DNA from: CALBPI01 sp038529355
Lineage (GTDB): Bacteria > Pseudomonadota > Gammaproteobacteria > Steroidobacterales > Woeseiaceae
Reading direction: 5' to 3'
Assembly (NCBI GenBank): GCA_038529355.1
Contig: JBCBDU010000017.1
Span: 1 to 64,000, forward strand
Length of the DNA stretch: 64,000 bases
In this document: positions 62,081 to 64,000 of the stretch, piece by piece
How the letters are laid out: each line of letters opens with the position of its first letter
How positions within the stretch are numbered: position 1 is the first letter of the stretch
The notes under the pieces: generated by a model
Seen by the model: the letters and a program-made list of their open reading frames with translations, nothing else
Told to the model about the DNA's origin: nothing
The model's database searches: none
Program-made: the position numbers and the translations under genes

Positions 62081-62685
62081 CCCAACGCCGCCTGTTCACT
62101 GACGACATCGCCGTATTTGGCATTCATGTCGAACAAATTGGCGCGGTGCGGATCGGCATGTCGGTCGCCACAGGCATCTTCGACCACAATCGGAATAAAA
62201 CCGTGCGATGTGCAATCGACACAGGTTGCGCGCACGCAACCGCTGGTCGTTAACCCAGTGATCAGCAGCGTATCGACGCCGGCAGCCGTCAGCGTCGAAG
62301 CCAGTGACGTTCCAAAAAATGCGCTGGGATATTGTTTGCTGATGACCAACTCACCAGCGGCCGGCTCCAGTTTGCCTGGCCATGCACCGAGTGGACTACC
62401 TTGCTTGAATACCGCCAGAGGCATCGCTTTTTGACCAAAGCGCCCACTGTCGATCATCGATGGGTGGTAGACGACGTTGGTGTAGATGATCGGAATCCGT
62501 GCATCCCGCGCAGCTGTGCGAACGCGCAACGCACTGTCCAGTGCATCGTCTACATCGGCGTAGAGCGGCGACTCCGGATCAAAATAGGCCTGCACGAAGT
62601 CCACCAGTATCAGCGCCGGTGACGCGCCGAAACCGATGCTGTGGTCATACGTGTCGGCATAGTTTTCTGCGGCTGTCTTGGCCAT
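62053..62685 (-). CDS. Isochorismatase-family cysteine hydrolase
   Basis: A 210-residue amidohydrolase of the isochorismatase/nicotinamidase fold. Catalytic triad Asp in LILVDFVQAYF (29), Lys in VISKQYPSAFFG, and Cys in GLTTSGCVRATCVD. It most resembles N-carbamoylsarcosine amidase-like members. In a nucleoside island it could hydrolyse a base-derived carbamoyl compound or nicotinamide, but the substrate is not known. Starts seven bases after the stop of the upstream amidohydrolase gene. Confidence 0.9.
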   Translation of the reverse strand: MAKTAAENYADTYDHSIGFGASPALILVDFVQAYFDPESPLYADVDDALDSALRVRTAARDARIPIIYTNVVYHPSMIDSGRFGQKAMPLAVFKQGSPLGAWPGKLEPAAGELVISKQYPSAFFGTSLASTLTAAGVDTLLITGLTTSGCVRATCVDCTSHGFIPIVVEDACGDRHADPHRANLFDMNAKYGDVVSEQAALGYLVSPPTP

Positions 62686-62691
62686 GGGTTG

Positions 62692-63969
62692 TTAGTCGAC
62701 GTAGACCTTGCCACCTTTCATGACAAAGGCCATTTCCAGCAGCGCCTCGATGTCATCGAGCGGCGAGGTGGCCGTCGCTACGATGTCGGCTTGCTTGCCC
62801 GCCTCAATCGTGCCCAGTGAATCGCTCATGTCGATCAGGTCGGCCGCGTTAACAGTTGCGGAGACCAGTACATCCATCGGTGTCATGCCAGCGGCATGCA
62901 TCAGCACGGCTTCGCGTGCATTCGTTCCATGTCTGGAGACGCCGCTATCGGTGCCAAACGCAATGTTGACGCCGGCCTTGTACGCTTTGCCGAAATTGCC
63001 GGCCATGTCCGTGCCGACGCGGATTGCCTTTTCGCGAATCGCGTCGCTCATGTAATCGGCTTCCATGGCGATCTGCTTGACCGTATCGCCGGCGATCAGC
63101 GTTGGTACCAGATAGGCGCCGGTTTTCTTGAACAGTTTGATCGCTTCGGGGCCGGTGTAGGTGCCGTGTTCGATGCTGTGCACGCCGGCTTCCAGTGCTG
63201 CGATGATGCCGGCCTCGGCGTGCGCGTGGCTGGCGACCTTGCGCCCCATGCGTTCGGCGGCCTTGACGACCTCGGCCAGCTCATCGGCTTCCATTTGTTG
63301 GCCGGTGCCAGTCGCACGATCAGTCAGCACGCCGCCGGTCGACGTGATCTTGATCAGGTCGGCACCGTATTTGATCGCGTGGCGCGTAGCTCGCCGACAG
63401 TCATAAGGGCCATCGCAAATCGTGCGACGCGTGTATTTTTCCATCAGGTCCGGTTTGACGCCGCTGATGTCAGCGTGCCCGCCGGTGATGCCGACGCCGC
63501 CCGCTGCGACAATGCGCGGCCCGTCAATCCAGCCGCGATTGATCGCATCGCGCAGTGCATACATCGATTGCGGATTCGAGCCGACATCGCGCACGGTGGT
63601 GAACCCCGCACGTAGCGTCTTCATGCCGTGATGTACGCTACGCATCTGTACTAACTCATCCGACATTTTCAGTGCGTCGCTGTCGTTACTCGGACCCAGC
63701 TCGCCTTGCAGGTGCACATGCATGTCCATCAGGCCGGGCATGACAAAGTGACCCTTCAGGTCGACGGTGGACGCGCCCATCGGTGCGTTTTGGTAACCCG
63801 CGACAACCGACGTGATGACACCATCGGTGACGAATACGGTCTGTTCGGTCAAGGGTTGCTCGCCGGGTACTGCTAGCAATGTGCCGGCGTGAATCACAGT
63901 GGTTTCGGCGACGGCATTGGCCGTGATCAGCAGCAGAGCGACAACGAAAAAGCGACGGTAACGGGACAT
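62692..63969 (-). CDS. Exported metal-dependent amidohydrolase (prolidase-like)
   Basis: A 425-residue amidohydrolase with a signal peptide (MSRYRRFFVVALLLITANA). Metal ligands: MDMHVHLQGE, carbamylated-type Lys in GADLIKITSTGG, His in ASHAHAEAGI, His in SIEHGTY, and Asp in AFGTDSGVS. It belongs to the Xaa-Pro dipeptidase/imidazolonepropionase-like group of secreted hydrolases. Runs into the isochorismatase-family gene, probably one transcript. Natural substrate unknown. Confidence 0.9.
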   Translation of the reverse strand: MSRYRRFFVVALLLITANAVAETTVIHAGTLLAVPGEQPLTEQTVFVTDGVITSVVAGYQNAPMGASTVDLKGHFVMPGLMDMHVHLQGELGPSNDSDALKMSDELVQMRSVHHGMKTLRAGFTTVRDVGSNPQSMYALRDAINRGWIDGPRIVAAGGVGITGGHADISGVKPDLMEKYTRRTICDGPYDCRRATRHAIKYGADLIKITSTGGVLTDRATGTGQQMEADELAEVVKAAERMGRKVASHAHAEAGIIAALEAGVHSIEHGTYTGPEAIKLFKKTGAYLVPTLIAGDTVKQIAMEADYMSDAIREKAIRVGTDMAGNFGKAYKAGVNIAFGTDSGVSRHGTNAREAVLMHAAGMTPMDVLVSATVNAADLIDMSDSLGTIEAGKQADIVATATSPLDDIEALLEMAFVMKGGKVYVD

Positions 63970-64000
63970 GTGTTTGGGCTCCGGTCTAGGCGGTGCCCAT

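Noticed and set aside
1..64000. tRNA and rRNA genes, IS elements, prophage genes
   Set aside because: Intergenic gaps were read for T-loop/anticodon patterns, rRNA blocks, transposase motifs and flanking inverted repeats; none was found.

Overview
This window reads as chromosomal DNA of a free-living, aerobic-type gammaproteobacterium (moderately GC-rich, Gram-negative with many lipoproteins, RND efflux, Prc, Dps and SRP RNA of the small bacterial type). The neighbourhoods guaA ... tadA-mltF and ffs-dnaX-ybaB-recR, the divergent rsgA/orn pair and the divergent ppsA/ppsR pair are typical of Pseudomonas/Xanthomonas-like and deeper-branching gammaproteobacteria. A finer placement would be a guess. 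No phage, transposase, CRISPR array, rRNA or tRNA was seen; the region is dense core and accessory chromosome with very short spacers.

Layout. 1-1.4 kb: 3' part of guaA, followed by an intergenic 8-bp degenerate tandem repeat. 1.6-8.6 kb: accessory block (lipoprotein with divergent LysR regulator, three-gene DUF3526-type ABC exporter, DUF2946-like protein, secreted aspartoacylase-like hydrolase). 8.8-12 kb: tadA, a GNAT acetyltransferase, a GlyGly-CTERM surface protein and mltF. 12.1-18.7 kb: SRP RNA, dnaX-ybaB-recR, HIT protein, rsgA, orn and a tightly overlapping chain (DUF938, GFA, SH3/coiled-coil protein). 18.7-22.7 kb: ppsA, ppsR, DUF1249. 22.8-31.7 kb: an unknown coiled-coil protein and an RND efflux operon with one adaptor and two different permeases. 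31.8-44.7 kb: prc, YkvA-like protein, Dps, M28 peptidase lipoprotein, several small unknown proteins, Ycf46-like AAA ATPase with a HEXXH protein, NlpC/P60 lipoprotein, dodecin, Kbp-like protein and a pair of unknown lipoproteins. 44.9-49.3 kb: a translationally coupled signalling operon of PAS histidine kinase, receiver-HDOD protein and receiver-HD-GYP protein whose HD metal site is lost. 49.3-64 kb: a saccharopine-dehydrogenase-like oxidoreductase and then a nucleoside salvage/catabolism island.

The island holds nucleoside phosphorylase (deoD), deoxyribose-phosphate aldolase (deoC), an active aldehyde dehydrogenase coupled to a catalytically dead ALDH-like protein, a PfkB (adenosine-kinase-like) sugar kinase, two head-to-head paralogous phosphoribosyltransferases, a CNT nucleoside transporter, cytidine deaminase, thymidine kinase, an MtaD-like deaminase with a lipoprotein signal, and two further amidase/amidohydrolase-type enzymes. 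Together they suggest uptake of nucleosides, deamination and phosphorolysis, base recapture by PRPP-dependent transferases, and oxidation of the deoxyribose-derived aldehyde. The most interesting items for follow-up are the split ALDH16-like pair, the kinase/HDOD/degenerate HD-GYP operon, the divergent phosphoribosyltransferase pair, the LysR operator cluster overlapping a start codon, and the Ycf46-HEXXH pair.
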